From: Petaurus breviceps papuanus
Taxonomy: Eukaryota > Chordata > Mammalia > Diprotodontia > Petauridae
DNA length: 64,000 nucleotides
Assembly (NCBI GenBank): GCA_028583685.1
Contig: JAMXIF010001253.1
Span: 80,776,339-80,840,338, forward strand
Direction of reading: 5' to 3'
Position numbers and translations under genes: made by a program. Under the pieces are notes generated by a model. That model worked only from the letters and a program-made list of their open reading frames with translations, was not told where the DNA came from and ran no database searches. Shown piece after piece: positions 51,961-63,887 of this stretch (within the stretch, counting starts at the first letter, position 1; each line of letters opens with the position of its first letter).

Positions 51961-52149
51961 TCATGAAACTCGAGCTTTACAAAATACTTGAAATTTCATT
52001 TAAATGCAAGAGACATGAATATATTATGAACACTTTTAGGGAAAGAGCCATGTCCAAATGTATTTTTGATGTTATTAATTTCCTGTTTAAGAACCCACAC
52101 TAGCTTTCTGTTGTTGTTTGAAATAATAATGTTAATAACTGATACTGAA

Positions 52150-52365
52150 ACAGTAAATTATATCAATAATTGACATTTGGAACTTTACAGCAACCCATGT
52201 GAAATGATTACTACTGTTATTATTCAGCCCATTTTACAGATGAGGAACCTGAAATTCAATGACTAGCCCATAGGGCAGGTAACTTTGGAGGGTGGGATCT
52301 TAACCTAGGTCTTTCTGATTCAAAGTCTAGAATTCTATCCACTGTGACCTGCTGCCTCAATGCCT
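52150..52365 (-). mobile_element. MIR SINE, antisense
   Basis: Plus strand has CCCATTTTACAGATGAGGAACCTGAAATTCAATGA, then GGGATCTTAACCTAGGTCTTTCTGATTC and CTATCCACTGTGACCTGC. Confidence 0.85.
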
Positions 52366-53045
52366 AACAAATCAAAACATCTAAATCTATTTATATGTCA
52401 CCTTATTTGGGGTCGAGTTAATTTATATATGCCCTGTTTTTACTCCAAATGACCTATAGATCATCTGAAGGCAGAAAGGTAGCCTTTACTTCCTCCTTGC
52501 TTCCAGATCACAATATCTAAACTCCTTAGTAATAAGAAATGATTATTTACAACTGTGCTCTATGACACTATGGCACTAATTTACTAAATGCATATGCCAA
52601 AGGAGTTTATTATTTTGCTATCTCTTGAAAGCTAGCTTTTGGAATTCTGGGCAGTGTGATCGATGAAAACCTCAGCTGCTTTTGCTACTAAGACTTGTAC
52701 TAATTCAAAGTTGAAGACAATTTTCTCATTGATTTATCCTCCCCACATTGATAATTTGCTCGTGATGCTTATTTAGTATATGATCCTTTGGTTTGTTGTA
52801 AAGAATCCTAACTCTTCTTTTCAACCTTGTTCTCTTACTGATCCATAGTATCATCAGCATTTTAGGTGTGTCAGATAACTCTGACATGGACCCTCTTCAG
52901 GATTTCCCTACAGGAAAACTAAAATATTTCAAGATTACTAACAGTACAGCTCAGTGGTCCTGATTCATGGGAATAATGAATCCCCATAAGTGATTGCATG
53001 TATTTGAATTCACAGTTATAATTATGTAAAAGATAAATATGATAA
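52366..53045. other. No recognised feature
   Basis: AT-rich, nothing recognised. Confidence 0.4.
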
Positions 53046-53049
53046 TAAA

Positions 53050-53175
53050 CAAATTTAAAACAGTTGGCATTTACATATAGTACTTACTATGTGCCCGTCA
53101 CTGTGCACTTTACAAAGCACTTTACAAATATTAAATTATATTACAAATGATATCAATGTGAATTCGAATAATGCA
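53050..53175 (-). mobile_element. MIR fragment
   Basis: TACTTACTATGTGCCCGTCACTGTGC and TTTACAAAGCACTTTACAAATATTA are typical of MIR ends. Confidence 0.65.
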
Positions 53176-53189
53176 ACCACTTCAGGGGA

Positions 53190-53755
53190 TTTATTATCAT
53201 CACTAACCATCTACTCCCTGTTACTTCCAGGATCAAATATAAAACCCTATGTCTTTTAAAGCCATTCACAATCTGACCCCTTCCTACATTTCCAGCCTTA
53301 TTACCTCTCACTTCCTTCTATGTACACTATAATCCAGTGATGCTGACCTTGCTCTTCCCCGCACATGGTGGTCCTCTCTTGGTCCTGTGCCGAGCTTTTT
53401 TCTACAGCTATTATCAGGGGCTATTCTCCATGCTCAGAATGCTCCCCTTCTTGAACTCTGCTTCCTGGCTTCTTGGGCTTCCTTCAAGACTCAATTCAGA
53501 TCCCCCTTTTTATGGGGCCTTTTCCAGTCCATACCACTGCTAAAGTCTGATATACCATCCATTTACCTTATATATACACATCATGTATAGATAGATATAG
53601 AGATAGATATCTTATATATACATCATGCGTCACGTCCCAAATTAGAGTGTGAGCTTCTTGAGGACAGGGACCATGATTTTTGCCTTTCTTCCTATCCCCA
53701 TTAACATAGCACCTGGCACATAGTAAAATACTCAATAAATGTTGTCGACTGTCAA
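53190..53755 (+). mobile_element. L2 LINE: ORF2 end and 3'UTR
   Basis: CCAGGATCAAATATAAAACCC, AAAGCCATTCACAATCTGACCCC, ATAATCCAGTGATGCTGACC, CATGCTCAGAATGCTCC, GAGCTTCTTGAGGACAGGGA, CATAGCACCTGGCACATAG, CTCAATAAATG. Same order as at 26.3 kb. A TA/GATA patch at about 53570-53625 is an added simple repeat. Confidence 0.88.
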
Positions 53756-53884
53756 CTGTTTCATTTTGTTCCAAGTCAAGTAATTTGTGTATTCTCTTTA
53801 ACATATAATTTATCAAATGAAGTTGATATCCTGACTGTCTCAAGGATGTCTTTAAGTATTCAGTGCACAAGCAGACAAATGTAT

Positions 53885-53975
53885 TACAGTTTTTTCTCCC
53901 AAGAGTCAGCCAATAAGCCTTTATTTGGAACCTATGATATGCCAGGCACTGTGTTAAGCACTGGACTTTGAAGCT
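53885..53975 (-). mobile_element. L2 3'-end fragment
   Basis: TGATATGCCAGGCACTGTGTTAAGCACTGG is the reverse complement of the L2 tail. Confidence 0.75.
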
Positions 53976-54489
53976 ACTTTGTAGGATTGTGTTGGTTATT
54001 CAGTTGCTTTGGAAACCATTAGTAGCTGAGAAGGAGGAGGGAACACAGAATGGAGGGGGAGGTTCAGTTGCAGGTTAGCAAAAAGAATTAGAATACAGCT
54101 CCTTTCTTCTCAAATTCACACTTTCTCCTCATATTAATTTTTCCCCCTTCTCATTCTCTCACACATATTCACATGAATATCTATGCCTTTTTTTTGCTAC
54201 TCCTAGGTTATGGAAAATGTGTTTAGTGCCATCCAATACTTTATTTTTTCCATATGCACTTTGGCAAATAGTTTATATGTAATAACAAACTTGTCATAAG
54301 TCACATATAGTTGATGGTGTAGTGTATATTTTCACATTGGAGTCCAAATAGTACAGAACAAAAAAGAAAGAATTTTTCAACAAGTTTTAATTTACAATCT
54401 AATCTTCTTCTTTTGACCTTGTCTCTCATATTGCCTTCCCCCACCACCAATTCCTTTCACCTATTGTCAGTGATTTCAGTGACGTGGCC

Positions 54490-54920
54490 ATTTACTGTGT
54501 CATATAAAGCTAGAAGGGACATCAGAGACCACCTCATCTAACCTCTTCATTTTATGTATAAGAAAGCTGAAACTCATAGAGATTAGGTGACTTGCCCAGG
54601 TTCACACTATTCTTTCCTCTTACAGAATAAGATTTATGTAATAACTAACAATAGTTATTGTTATTATACATTTGTGTACATACACATACACACATATAGC
54701 ACTTTCAAGTTTGCCTGTTGTTTTCACAAATAATTCTAATTTGAATATAACAACAAGCCTCAGATAAGTGCTATTATTATCTCCATTTTACACATGAGGA
54801 AACTGAGGCAGTTCACTTAGTGACTTGCCTAAGGCCACATAACTTGTTGGTGTGCAAATTGGGATTTCCAACACCCATATCCTCCTGATTTCAACTCAAG
54901 CACACTCTCCACTTGGGACT
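54490..54920 (-). mobile_element. Two MIR-like SINE fragments
   Basis: First at about 54505-54605 (AGAAGGGACATCAGAGACCACC, GGTGACTTGCCCAGG). Second at about 54720-54905 (ATCTCCATTTTACACATGAGGAAACTGAGGCAG, GACTTGCCTAAGGCCACATAAC). A CA/TA patch lies between them. Confidence 0.75.
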
Positions 54921-55625
54921 CAGTAGATCTGAGACCTATTCCAGCTCTCTAAGTCTACAGCTTCTAAGGGAGAAAAATGGCAGTTTCATTTATTTTCCTA
55001 TTTTGTTTCTCCTCCACAACACCTCACCTTGTCCTCAGACAGCAGCAAACTCAACAGATAGGGACAGATCATAGAGCCACAGTGTTGATATCTCTTTTTC
55101 TTCTTAATAAGTAATGGGATATTGTGTCAGGAGTCATCAAACCTCTCAGTATACCAATGTGCATTTCCAGGAAGAATGAAAATGTCCTGATACCCAGAGT
55201 AATCAGAGTATTTAAGGAAATTAGCCCAATATGTGGGATGAAAAGGTACTATACAACCATAGCTTTATATCAGGAGGGAGCAGAGTGTGTCCAGGGGTGT
55301 CCAGGACCAAGCAGGGCCTATAGTATTTCTAGAAACTGACAAGTATGGGTTCTTGTATTCTGTTCCAGGATAGCTGGCACTGAAATTCTGCAGGATTTTG
55401 AAGCAGGAAAGTCAGATTCTGGAGTCTCAAGATTTGTGCTTTACATAAATAAAGCACAAAATAGAAGGAAATAACTTGAACTAAAGTGCTCAATTTCTCT
55501 CTACTCCCTGCCCCAGTTTCCCCAGTTAGAATAAAAACCGAACAATATCCTAAGCTCAAATGAATTCCAGAATCTATAATCAACATAGATCCTTGTTTTT
55601 TTAGAGAATATATAAAGACAATTTT
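54921..55625. other. No recognised feature
   Basis: Frames of 71 codons (55124-55339, plus) and 100 codons (55329-55631, minus) show no known motif and share no conservation evidence. Confidence 0.4.
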
Positions 55626-55627
55626 AA

Positions 55628-56362
55628 ACATAATTTTAAAAATTTAGTTTTATTTCCAAATTTTCCCTCACCTTCCCCCTCCCTGAGATGGTAGGCAATT
55701 TCATATAGGTTGTACATGTTCAATCAAGCAAAACATATTGCCAATTAGTCATGTTGTGAAAGAAGACACTGATCCAAAGGAAAAAAAAAAGAAAAAGAAA
55801 GATCTGTACTCAGACTCCATCAGTTCTTTCTCTGGAGGTGTATAGCATTTTTCATCATGAGTCTTTGGAATTGTCTTAAATTATTGTATTACTGAGAATA
55901 ACTAAATAATTCACAGATGATCATCACCCAATGTTGCTGTTATTATGTACAATGTCCTCCTGGTTCTTGTCAAATCACTTTGCAATTGTTCATATAAGTC
56001 TTGCTAGGTTTTTCTGAAATCATCCTTCTCATCATTTCGTATAGCACAGTACTATTCCATTATAATCATATACCACAACTTGTTCAGCAATTCCCCAATT
56101 GATGGGCATCCCTTTAACTGCCAATTCTTTACTACTGAAAAGAGAATTGTTATGAATATTTCTGTACAGATAGATGTGTTTCCCCCTCCCCTTCTTATCT
56201 CTTTGGGTTACAGATCTAGTAGTGGTATTTCTAGATCAAAAGATATGCAGTTTGATTGCCTTTCGGACAGAGTTTCAAAATGTTCTCCAGAGTGGATGGC
56301 TCAGTTTACCACTCTACCCACAGTGCGTTAATATCACAAGTTTCCCATATATCCTGAGGTTC
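55628..56362 (-). mobile_element. 5'-truncated antisense L1: 3'UTR and ORF2 end
   Basis: Plus strand has AGTTTTATTTCCAAATTTTCCC, GGTTGTACATGTTCAATC, CAGTTCTTTCTCTGGAGG, CACAACTTGTTCAGCAATTCC and GTTCTCCAGAGTGGATGG, the reverse complement of the L1 3' end as at 63.1-63.8 kb. Confidence 0.9.
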
Positions 56363-56384
56363 AACTCGGAGAACTAAAGCTGTC

Positions 56385-58075
56385 TGTTCAGTCAATGAAT
56401 AAACATTTATTAAGCACTGAGCTACGTGGTAGGGATACAAAGAAAGACAAAAGATAATTCCTGCTCTTAAAGAGTCCGCGTTCTATCGAGGAGATGACAA
56501 GCCAACAATTATTTACAAAGTGGAGAATAATGAACAGAAGGCAGGCACTCAAATTGAGAGAAATTGAAAAAGGTGTCCTGTAGAAACCATGCGTTCGGTT
56601 GATGCTTGAAGGAAGTCATAAAAGTCAGGAAACAGGATGAGGAGGGGAAAACATTCCAGTCAGGGGGACAGCCACAGAGAATTCCTGAAGCTGAGAGTAA
56701 GGTCTTATTCTTGTAATAGCAAGGAAAGATCAAGGGGCAAGGATGTACTTGCATAAGTGGAGGGGGGGGAGGGAGTTGCTGCTAAAGGGTAAGAAAACTG
56801 CAAAGGGAGGAGGGAGCCAGGTTATGAAAGGTTTTGAACATGAAACAGGATTTCATCTTTAACCCTGGAGGTAATAGGAACCACTAGTTTATGGAAAATG
56901 GGGGTGATATGACTGGACTTGTGCTTTAAGAAAATCATTTTGGTTCATGAATAAACGATATACTGGATTAGGGAGAGACTTGAGGCAGTCAGACTTCCCA
57001 GCAGGTTATTGCAGTAGTCCAGGCTGTGAGATGATGAGGACCTGATGGAATCCTAATAAAGCTGCCGCCAGTTCTAATATTCAAGCTTCCTCCTGGGCCC
57101 CACTGAACATAGACATGTCCTGATTTAACCACACAATCTGGCTCTAACCACACAAGAGGTTCCCAGTCTCAATGCAACCACTGTCCCTAGCTGCCTCCAG
57201 ATCCAATTCACATATCTGACCAGGTGTATTCTTGTACTCAACCACAATCACATCATACATTTAGACCAAGATAGGAACATAATACCTAACTATCCATCTT
57301 GACTAGACAGGACAATAGCTAGGCAACTGGAAAGCAGCACTGACCAAAGATGTTTGTCCACAAAACTGCAGGAGTGATGCTATTTACCTAATCCCTTAAC
57401 AAACCCCCTCCTGCCTTTTTAATATTCACATTTCAGTTGTATAACCAGCATCATTACACTGCTAATTTGCCTGTGTTGTTTTACTAAGTTATTGCTTCCT
57501 CTTGGAATCCAGCCCACTTCTGAGAGGCATCAATCCTCAATAAATGACTATACCTGGATTAGAAGTCTGAATTCTTTGAGATGACCCACACAACACACCA
57601 TGAAACTTCAACAGACCTATACCAAAATGGTGGCAGTGTCAGAGAGTCAGAGAGGAGACAAAGCTGAGAAATGTTTGCAAAGGTGAAATCAACAGACCTG
57701 GGCAACAGATTGGATGGCAGGGGAGGGGAATATGAGGCATTCAGGATAACACTTAACTTGCATGTGTGGGGAACTGAGAGAATGGTGGTGTCCTCTACAG
57801 TAATCAGGAAATTTAGAAGAAAGGACGGTTTAAGGAAAATGATAATAAATTCAATTTTGGGCATGCCAACATATACTGGACATCCAGTTCCAAATGTATG
57901 AATGGCATCTTGTTGGAGGTGTAAGATGGAGGTCAGGAGAAGTAAGGTCTGGATAAGTAGACCTGAGCATCATGACCATAGAAATGGTAATTAAATTTAT
58001 GAGAATTGATGAGGTCACCAAGTGCAGTGATATTATGGGAGAAGAGAAGACAATTTAACCAAGAAAAGACTGAGT
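56385..58075 (-). mobile_element. L2 LINE, antisense, split by a solo LTR
   Basis: Pieces 56385-57042 and 57618-58075. Minus-strand landmarks: a 3' tail (AATAAATG), ORF2 end sequences, the L2 block with a LDYCNSLLAG-like sequence (from CCTGGACTACTGCAATAACC), and upstream VDFTFANIS, the worn form of an FHLRNIS motif, with ITVEDTTIL before it. Heavily decayed. Confidence 0.8.
57039..57617 (+). mobile_element. Solo LTR with 4-bp TSD
   Basis: 571 bp (57043-57613), starting TGATGGAATCC and ending TTCAACA, flanked by GACC (57039-57042 and 57614-57617). A possible polyadenylation signal (CAATAAATGAC) lies near 57538. A 4-bp TSD fits class I (ERV1-like) elements. Not related to the 1.24-kb LTR family of this window. 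The L2 reads on across it. Orientation is taken from the AATAAA. Fossil. Confidence 0.75.
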
Positions 58076-58079
58076 GTCC

Positions 58080-58790
58080 ATGGTACTTATCTTGAAGTAC
58101 CTGAAGGCTGCCATGAGAAAGAAGGATTAGCCTCATTCTGCTTGGCCCCAGAGGGTAGAACTAGGAATAACAGGAGAAAACTGCCAAGAGATTTGATGCC
58201 AGGAAATACTTCCTGAAATGGAAATACTTTCTGAAATTAGAGTACATCAGCAAGTCAGTAAACATTTGTTAAGCCCCAACCACGTGTCAGAAACTGTGTT
58301 AAGCACTGATGATACAAAGAAAGATAAGATAGTCCTTGACCTCAAGGAACTTACACTCTAATGTGGGAGACAGAGGCAAAGAAATATATACAGAAAAGCT
58401 ATATACAGGATAAGTAGGAAATAATTAACACAGGGAAGGCACTAGAATTAAGAGGAGTTAGGAATGGCTTCCCATAGAGGTAGAAATAAGGAAGGATCGC
58501 ATTTCTAACAGGGGAGAACAGCCAGAGAAAATTCCCAGAGCAAAGAGATAGAAAGTATCAAGGAATAGTGAGAAGGAAGCAAGTGTCACTTGATTGAAGA
58601 GAACTAGATATCCCAAAATGAAGTAGGATGTCCTAATGGCCTCCCCTTCATTGGAAGTTTTTAGTCAAAGATTATATAAGTACTTGTCCAATATGCTGTA
58701 TAAAGGGTTCTTTAGAGAGAATGTGTTGGGCTAAATCTCTACTGAAGGTCTTTTCCAGCTCTGAAATTCCACAATTCTATGGTTCTCCAA
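58080..58790 (+). mobile_element. CR1/L3 3' fragment split by an antisense L2 fragment
   Basis: CR1-type pieces at about 58080-58245 (TTGAAGTACCTGAAGGCTGCC, CCCCAGAGGGTAGAACTAGG, AATACTTCCTGAAATGG) and about 58605-58790 (CTTCATTGGAAGTTTTTAG, TTTTCCAGCTCTGAAATTCC). Between them an L2 3' end lies antisense (58251-58600; TTGTTAAGCCCCAACCACGTGTC, AGGAACTTACACTCTAATG). Confidence 0.75.
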
Positions 58791-58879
58791 AGAAGGACTA
58801 CAATAAAATAATTATAAAATTCTCTAAGTCTGCCTTTATATTGCTGAAGGATAATTGTTAGAAGAACGTCATAAATGTT

Positions 58880-59520
58880 GGACTATGTGGATCGATGTTG
58901 ACTGAAAGGTAAAATCCAAACATGGTAAAAACTTATTGATTCCTTCAAACTTGATGCTCCATATGCCTCTCAAATTCATCATATTCAAATCAGAACTAAT
59001 TATCTTACTCCTCAAACTCACCCTACTTCTGAATTTTCCTATTTCTGTTGAATACACCATCATCCTTCCAGTTACCCAGGTTTGTAACCTTGGAGTTACC
59101 CTCAACTCTTCATGATCCCTTACCCCATTTATCTAATTGGGCATCTAGGTGGTGCAGTGAATGAAGCATCAGGTCTAAAGACAGGAAGGCCTGAGTTTCA
59201 ATCTGGCCTCAGACACTTACTAGCTGTGTGACCCTGGGCAAGTCATTTAACCCTTTTTGTTTAAGTTTCTTAACCTATAAAATGAGCTGAAGAAAGAAAC
59301 TGGTAACTACTGCAGTATCTCTGCCAAAAATAGAAACAAAAGCAAAAAGCAAAAAAAAAAAAACACCCAAAAGGGATCACAAAGAATTGGATAGGCATGA
59401 AATGACTAAACAACAACAATATATCTAATCAGGTATCAAGTCTTGTCAATTTTACCATCTGGTCTTTATTATGTCCTAGATTTTTAAGTAGATTTGAAGT
59501 ACAGTTTCAAATAACTTCCC
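58880..59520 (+). mobile_element. L2 LINE reverse-transcriptase fragment, split by a SINE
   Basis: Sense L2: CACCATCATCCTTCCAGTTACCCAGGT, then GTAACCTTGGAGTTACCCTC (the LGVTL motif region), the SINE at 59138-59421, then ATCAGGTATCAAGTCTTGTCAATTTTACC, which continues the same region. It is the same part of L2 as at 57.65-57.75 kb but in the opposite orientation. Confidence 0.7.
59130..59429 (+). mobile_element. tRNA-headed SINE with RTE-like tail and TSD
   Basis: TSD TATCTAAT (59130-59137 and 59422-59429). Head GGGCATCTAGGTGGTGCAGTG, body GGCCTCAGACACTTACTAGCTGTGTGACCCTGGGCAAGTCA, tail GGGATCACAAAGAATTGGATAGG, then GACTAAACAACAAC. An internal A run lies at about 59350. Confidence 0.88.
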
Positions 59521-59744
59521 ACAATCATTCTAGTTAGGACAATTTTCTCCCTCATAAATGCATATAGCAATTCCCATAATCTTTTTACACATCTGAAGAG
59601 ACAGAATGAAAAAGGTATGAGGTATCACTTGAGAAAACATGGTTTTCTAAAAGAAGTTCTCAAAGAAACATCTATTTTTAAGAGTGTTCTCTGCCTCTTG
59701 GATTTCATAAAATTTTTGTATGAATCCTACATTTACTTACCTTT

Positions 59745-59865
59745 GTGCATGTGCTATTGCCTCCAGTGAAATATAAGTTCCTTGAAGGAAAGGACTGTTT
59801 AATTTTTGTCTTCATATCCTTAGTACCTGTCACATATTTAGTTATTAATAAGGTTTGAGAAAGAA
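59745..59865 (+). mobile_element. L2 3'-end fragment
   Basis: ATAAGTTCCTTGAAGGAAAGGACTG, TTCATATCCTTAGTACCTGTCACATA. Confidence 0.75.
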
Positions 59866-59869
59866 GACA

Positions 59870-60560
59870 ATAACAAGACTTTGTTCATAACTACTTGAAA
59901 CATTGGTTAAGTTGTTTTTACTTTCCTATGAGATTTTAAAATATCATATCCCACAAATATTCCATTCTTTCCTTATTTTTTTTTTAATTTACTTGTCTAT
60001 TTATTTAGCTGGTGCCCTCTCTATCCTGTGTATTTTTTTCATAAGTTTAATTCCTTTCATCTGAGGGGGCTGCCAAAAGTTCCCCATAGTTTATACAGAC
60101 TATGAAAATATTATTTTAAAAAGCTGATATAGAAATGCAACTACCAGCACATCAATGAACTGAATATCCTCAGAAACCAGAGCCTACTAGACAAAAATAT
60201 ATGGAATTTACTCCAAATAATATGCTCACACTGTTTAAAGTTCTGACTAATTCCATCAATTCCAGGAGGACAATGAGTATTGTGTTTCAATAAAATATGC
60301 AAGCAATGTGTTCTGAAAGGGGGGGGGAGAGCAGTCTCTGTCAAATACATTCACATTTATAAGCTGCTTAAACAAAAATTCAAGCATATTATATAAGGTT
60401 AGTCATATCTGACATTACTAAAGAAGTATTGATAGAATACTTTTCACTTGTGTTCAATAGATCAGCACATTATCATAATCGCATATTCAAATTAATCATA
60501 AACTGCTAGGATACTTTACAATATATTTCAAAGCAACAGGAAAAATAGCCTTAAGTAATT
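59870..60560. other. No firm feature
   Basis: AT-rich. GAGGGGGCTGCCAAAAGTTCCCC near 60063 looks like a mariner end, but no partner end was found. A nine-G run lies at about 60320. Confidence 0.4.
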
Positions 60561-60565
60561 CTGAC

Positions 60566-60660
60566 ACATACATACATACATACATATATACACACATATA
60601 TACATATACATATGCATATACACAGATTGCTACACAATACACATATATGCGTGTATTTGC
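60566..60660. repeat. (CATA/CA/TA)n simple repeat
   Basis: CATA units followed by mixed TA/CA. Confidence 0.85.
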
Positions 60661-60664
60661 ATAA

Positions 60665-61805
60665 GATGTGTAATGTATGCTTTGTATACGTTACACTGTA
60701 TACAATGTGTCCAGAAAAACAGAAGCTAGCTAAGACAGATTTATGCCTTAATTGGCTTCTGTTAAGAGGACTGTGCCATGATATTAAGTTATTGTATGAT
60801 AAAATACTTTTAAAGCCATTTAGTTCTATTCACTACAATATTATTCATGTAAAATGGTTGAAAAAGTAGAAGCAACAAAAACATATACAACAAGATGCCT
60901 ACTTTTCAGAAGAGTCCTGTTAGCTAAATCTAATCATTAGTTTTCAAGAAATTTTCATAATACTAGCTCTTCGTAACCTAAAGTTTGTTACCTGCCACTC
61001 CCTCATGATATTAGATGATTATGATACCAATGGAGAGATTATACTTATGAGATTTAGCTCTTAGACACGTTCACATTTGTGTTCCCATCTTCATGATGGA
61101 AACTAGAGTGTTTAACATTTAAACTCAAATTCTTAGCCCTTCACATTACAGTTTTAGATGTTCTATTCATTTTGTTTACATACATTTTCTCCAGTATTGT
61201 GATATGAATAGTCTCTTTACCAATGCCAATTACAGTCCATCTATACTTTCTTATTCTGTGTTATTCCTGTCCACATATTTCCATAAAGCCTTTGTAAAGG
61301 AACTATCCAACTATTAAAGGAAAGCCAGAAACCTTCCTAGAGGTGTTTTGATTTTGTGAATATTATTAATGCAACACTCCAGCTACATATCTCTTCCTAT
61401 ATTTTATCTTACTATATGACTTGCCAACTTCCTTTTCTAGTCTAAAAGTCTGTGATGCCACCAAAAGTCACCAAACATACATAGAGTTAATTTTTTATAT
61501 AATGTTTGTTGTATTTTTTTAATACTGAACTGAAACAACAAAAGAGAAATTTCCATACAAAACAACACAAAAGAACATTCTATATGAAACTAGGAATCTT
61601 GATTTCATACTACTTCCTAAAAAAAAAGTATTCAACAAATTAAACATGATGCTTTCAAAAGCATTCTGCTTGTCAGTGTTACTCTTCTGTTTGTCCTCTT
61701 CTCTTCTCTACCTTAAAAAATGTTGCAATGTTCCTTCCTTCTCCAAAAGTTCACATAAATGTACCTTTCTAGGTTTCTTTTGATTTTTTTTATTTGTATT
61801 TAAAA
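60665..61805. other. No recognised feature
   Basis: AT-rich, no gene or repeat recognised. Confidence 0.4.
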
Positions 61806-61809
61806 GTTA

Positions 61810-62525
61810 CTTTTCAGCTTTGGTCTCATCATCAGAAATGATTGTAAGTACTCTATTCCATTAAAAATTTATTTTCCTCACTGTTGGATTATATTCAAAT
61901 TTAAAGGGTAAATTATTCTTAATAGCAAGTCTATCTCTTTTGCCTTTTGGTAGCTTGTGTTCCAAGCTCTTCTCTTATTTACGGTTAAAGTTGCTAGGTC
62001 TTATGTAATTTTACCTGTAATTCTTTGGTGTTTAAATTCTTTCTCCCTCAGTACTTCTAGCATTTTTTATTTGACATGGGAACTCTGAATTTTGGATATA
62101 ACATTCCCACGACTTTTTCTTTTAAGGTTCTTTTCAGGAAGTGCCCAGTGAATTCTTTCTGTCTTTGCTTTGTCATCTAGTTCCAATAAATTCAGGCAGT
62201 TTTCATTTGTGATTTATTGAAATTTAGTGTTCACGATTTGTTGTTTTAATTATAGTTTTGCAGGGACTCTAATGATTCTAAAATTATCTCTCCTTGATTC
62301 ATTTTCCAGGTCAGTTGTTTTTGATAACAGATAGCTTACGCTTTCTTCTATTTTTTTTAATCTTTTGACTTTTTTCTAATTTTTTTTTTATTATTTCATG
62401 GAATCATTTATTTCTTTTCTGTTGTTGTAGTTATGAAGGAGTCGATTTCTTGGATAAGGTTTACCATTTTCTCTTCAAATCTGTTTATTCTTATTCCAAG
62501 ACTTTCTTCTAAATCAGTTTCTAAA
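61810..62525 (-). pseudogene. Old L1 ORF1 remnant, antisense
   Basis: The plus strand follows the reverse complement of L1 ORF1: TTTTCAGCTTTGGTCTCATCATCAGAAATG, CTATTCCATTAAAAATTTA, TGGATATAACATTCCCACGAC, TTTTCAGGAAGTGCCCAGTGAATTC, AAAATTATCTCTCCTTGATTCATTTTCCAGGTCAGTTG. It matches the L1 at 40.9-41.4 kb in order but is far more diverged. There is no open frame. Confidence 0.75.
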
Positions 62526-62529
62526 CTTT

Positions 62530-62704
62530 TTTTTTAAATCATGGATCCCTTTAGTATTCTGGTGAAACTAATGACTTCCTGTTAGGATAATGTTTTTAAA
62601 CACATAAAATAAAAGATATAGGATTACAAAGGAAGCCAATTTATTGAAATATACTTACCATTTTTTAAAAGTACATAGGCATTATTTTAAGAACCTCTGC
62701 TCTA
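62530..62704 (-). mobile_element. hAT-type fragment
   Basis: Ends on the plus strand with AAGAACCTCTG, the reverse complement of a CAGAGGTTCTT hAT-Charlie end. The interior is like 45925-46110. Confidence 0.55.
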
Positions 62705-63887
62705 GAGTTTTATTTTTCATATTTACATTTTTTACATTTGATTACATTAAACTGAAAAGTTTGTGCACAAAGCCAATGCAACCAAGATTAAGAGAGAAGG
62801 AAAAAGCTGGGAAGCAATTTTTATAGCCAGTGTCTCTGACAAAAGGCCTCATTTCTAAAATAAATAAAGAACTGAGTCATTCCCCAATTGATAAATGGTC
62901 AAAGGATATGAACAGGCAGTTTTCAGATGAAGAAATTAAAGTTATCTCTAGTAATATAAAAAATACTCAATCATTATTGATTAGAGAAATGCAAATCAAA
63001 ACAACTCGGAGGAACCACATCACACCCATCAAATTGGCTAACATGACAAAAACATGAAAATGGTAAATGTTGGAGAAGATGTAGGAAAACTGAAACACTA
63101 ATGAATTGTTGGTTAGAGTTATGAGCTGATCCAACCATACTGGAGAGTAATTTGGAAATTGCCGAAAGGGCTACAAAACTGAGCATGCCCTTTGACCCAA
63201 CAATGACAATTCTAGCTCTGTATCCCAAAGACATCATACAAATGGGAAAAGGACCCACATGTACAAAAATATTTATAACAGCTCTTTTTCTGGTGACCAA
63301 GAATTGGAAATTGAGGGGATGCTCATCAGTTGGGGAATGGCTGTAAAAGTTGTGGTATAGGAATATAATGGAATACTATTGTGTTATAAGAAATGATGAG
63401 CAGGTAGACTTCAGAAAACCTGGAAAGACTTATATGAACTGATGCTGAGTAAAGTGAGCAGAACCAGAACATTGCCCATAGTAATAGCAACATTGTGCAA
63501 TGATTAACTTTGATAAACTTAGCTCTTCTCAGCAAGGCAAAGATCTAAGAAAACTCCAAAAGACTCACAATGTAAAATGCCATCCACGTCTAGAAAAAGA
63601 ACAATGGAGTCTGAATGTCAACCAAAGCACACTATTTGTTCTTTTTGTTGTTGTTGTTTCTTCTTTCTTGTGGTTCCTCCCATTGGTTCTAATTTTTCTT
63701 TACAACATGACTAATGTGAAAATATGTTTAATATGAATGCATATGTATAACTTATATTAAATTTCATGTTCTCTTGGGGGTAGGGGTTGGGGTGGGATGG
63801 GGAGAAAATTTGGAAATCAAAATCTTATGGAAATAAATTTTAAAACTAAAAGTGGATTAATTAATAAAAAAAAGAACCTCTGCTCTA
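62689..63887 (+). mobile_element. Young 5'-truncated L1 with 16-bp TSD
   Basis: TSD AAGAACCTCTGCTCTA (62689-62704 and 63872-63887), perfect. The L1 part starts at about 62735 with the ORF2 C-terminal section (FDYIKLKSLCTKPMQPRL; GLISKINKELSHSPIDKWSKDMNRQFSDEEIK), continues to the ORF2 end and the 3'UTR, and ends TTAATTAATAAAAAAA. About 30 T-rich bases before 62735 are not clearly L1. The frame is broken several times. It landed in the end of a hAT fragment. Confidence 0.93.

Noticed and set aside
55124-55631. 71- and 100-codon frames in a repeat-poor stretch
   Set aside because: No motif and nothing beyond open length; such frames are expected by chance.
60063-60086. GAGGGGGCTGCCAAAAGTTCCCC, similar to a mariner end
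   Set aside because: No matching second end or transposase sequence found within a reasonable distance.
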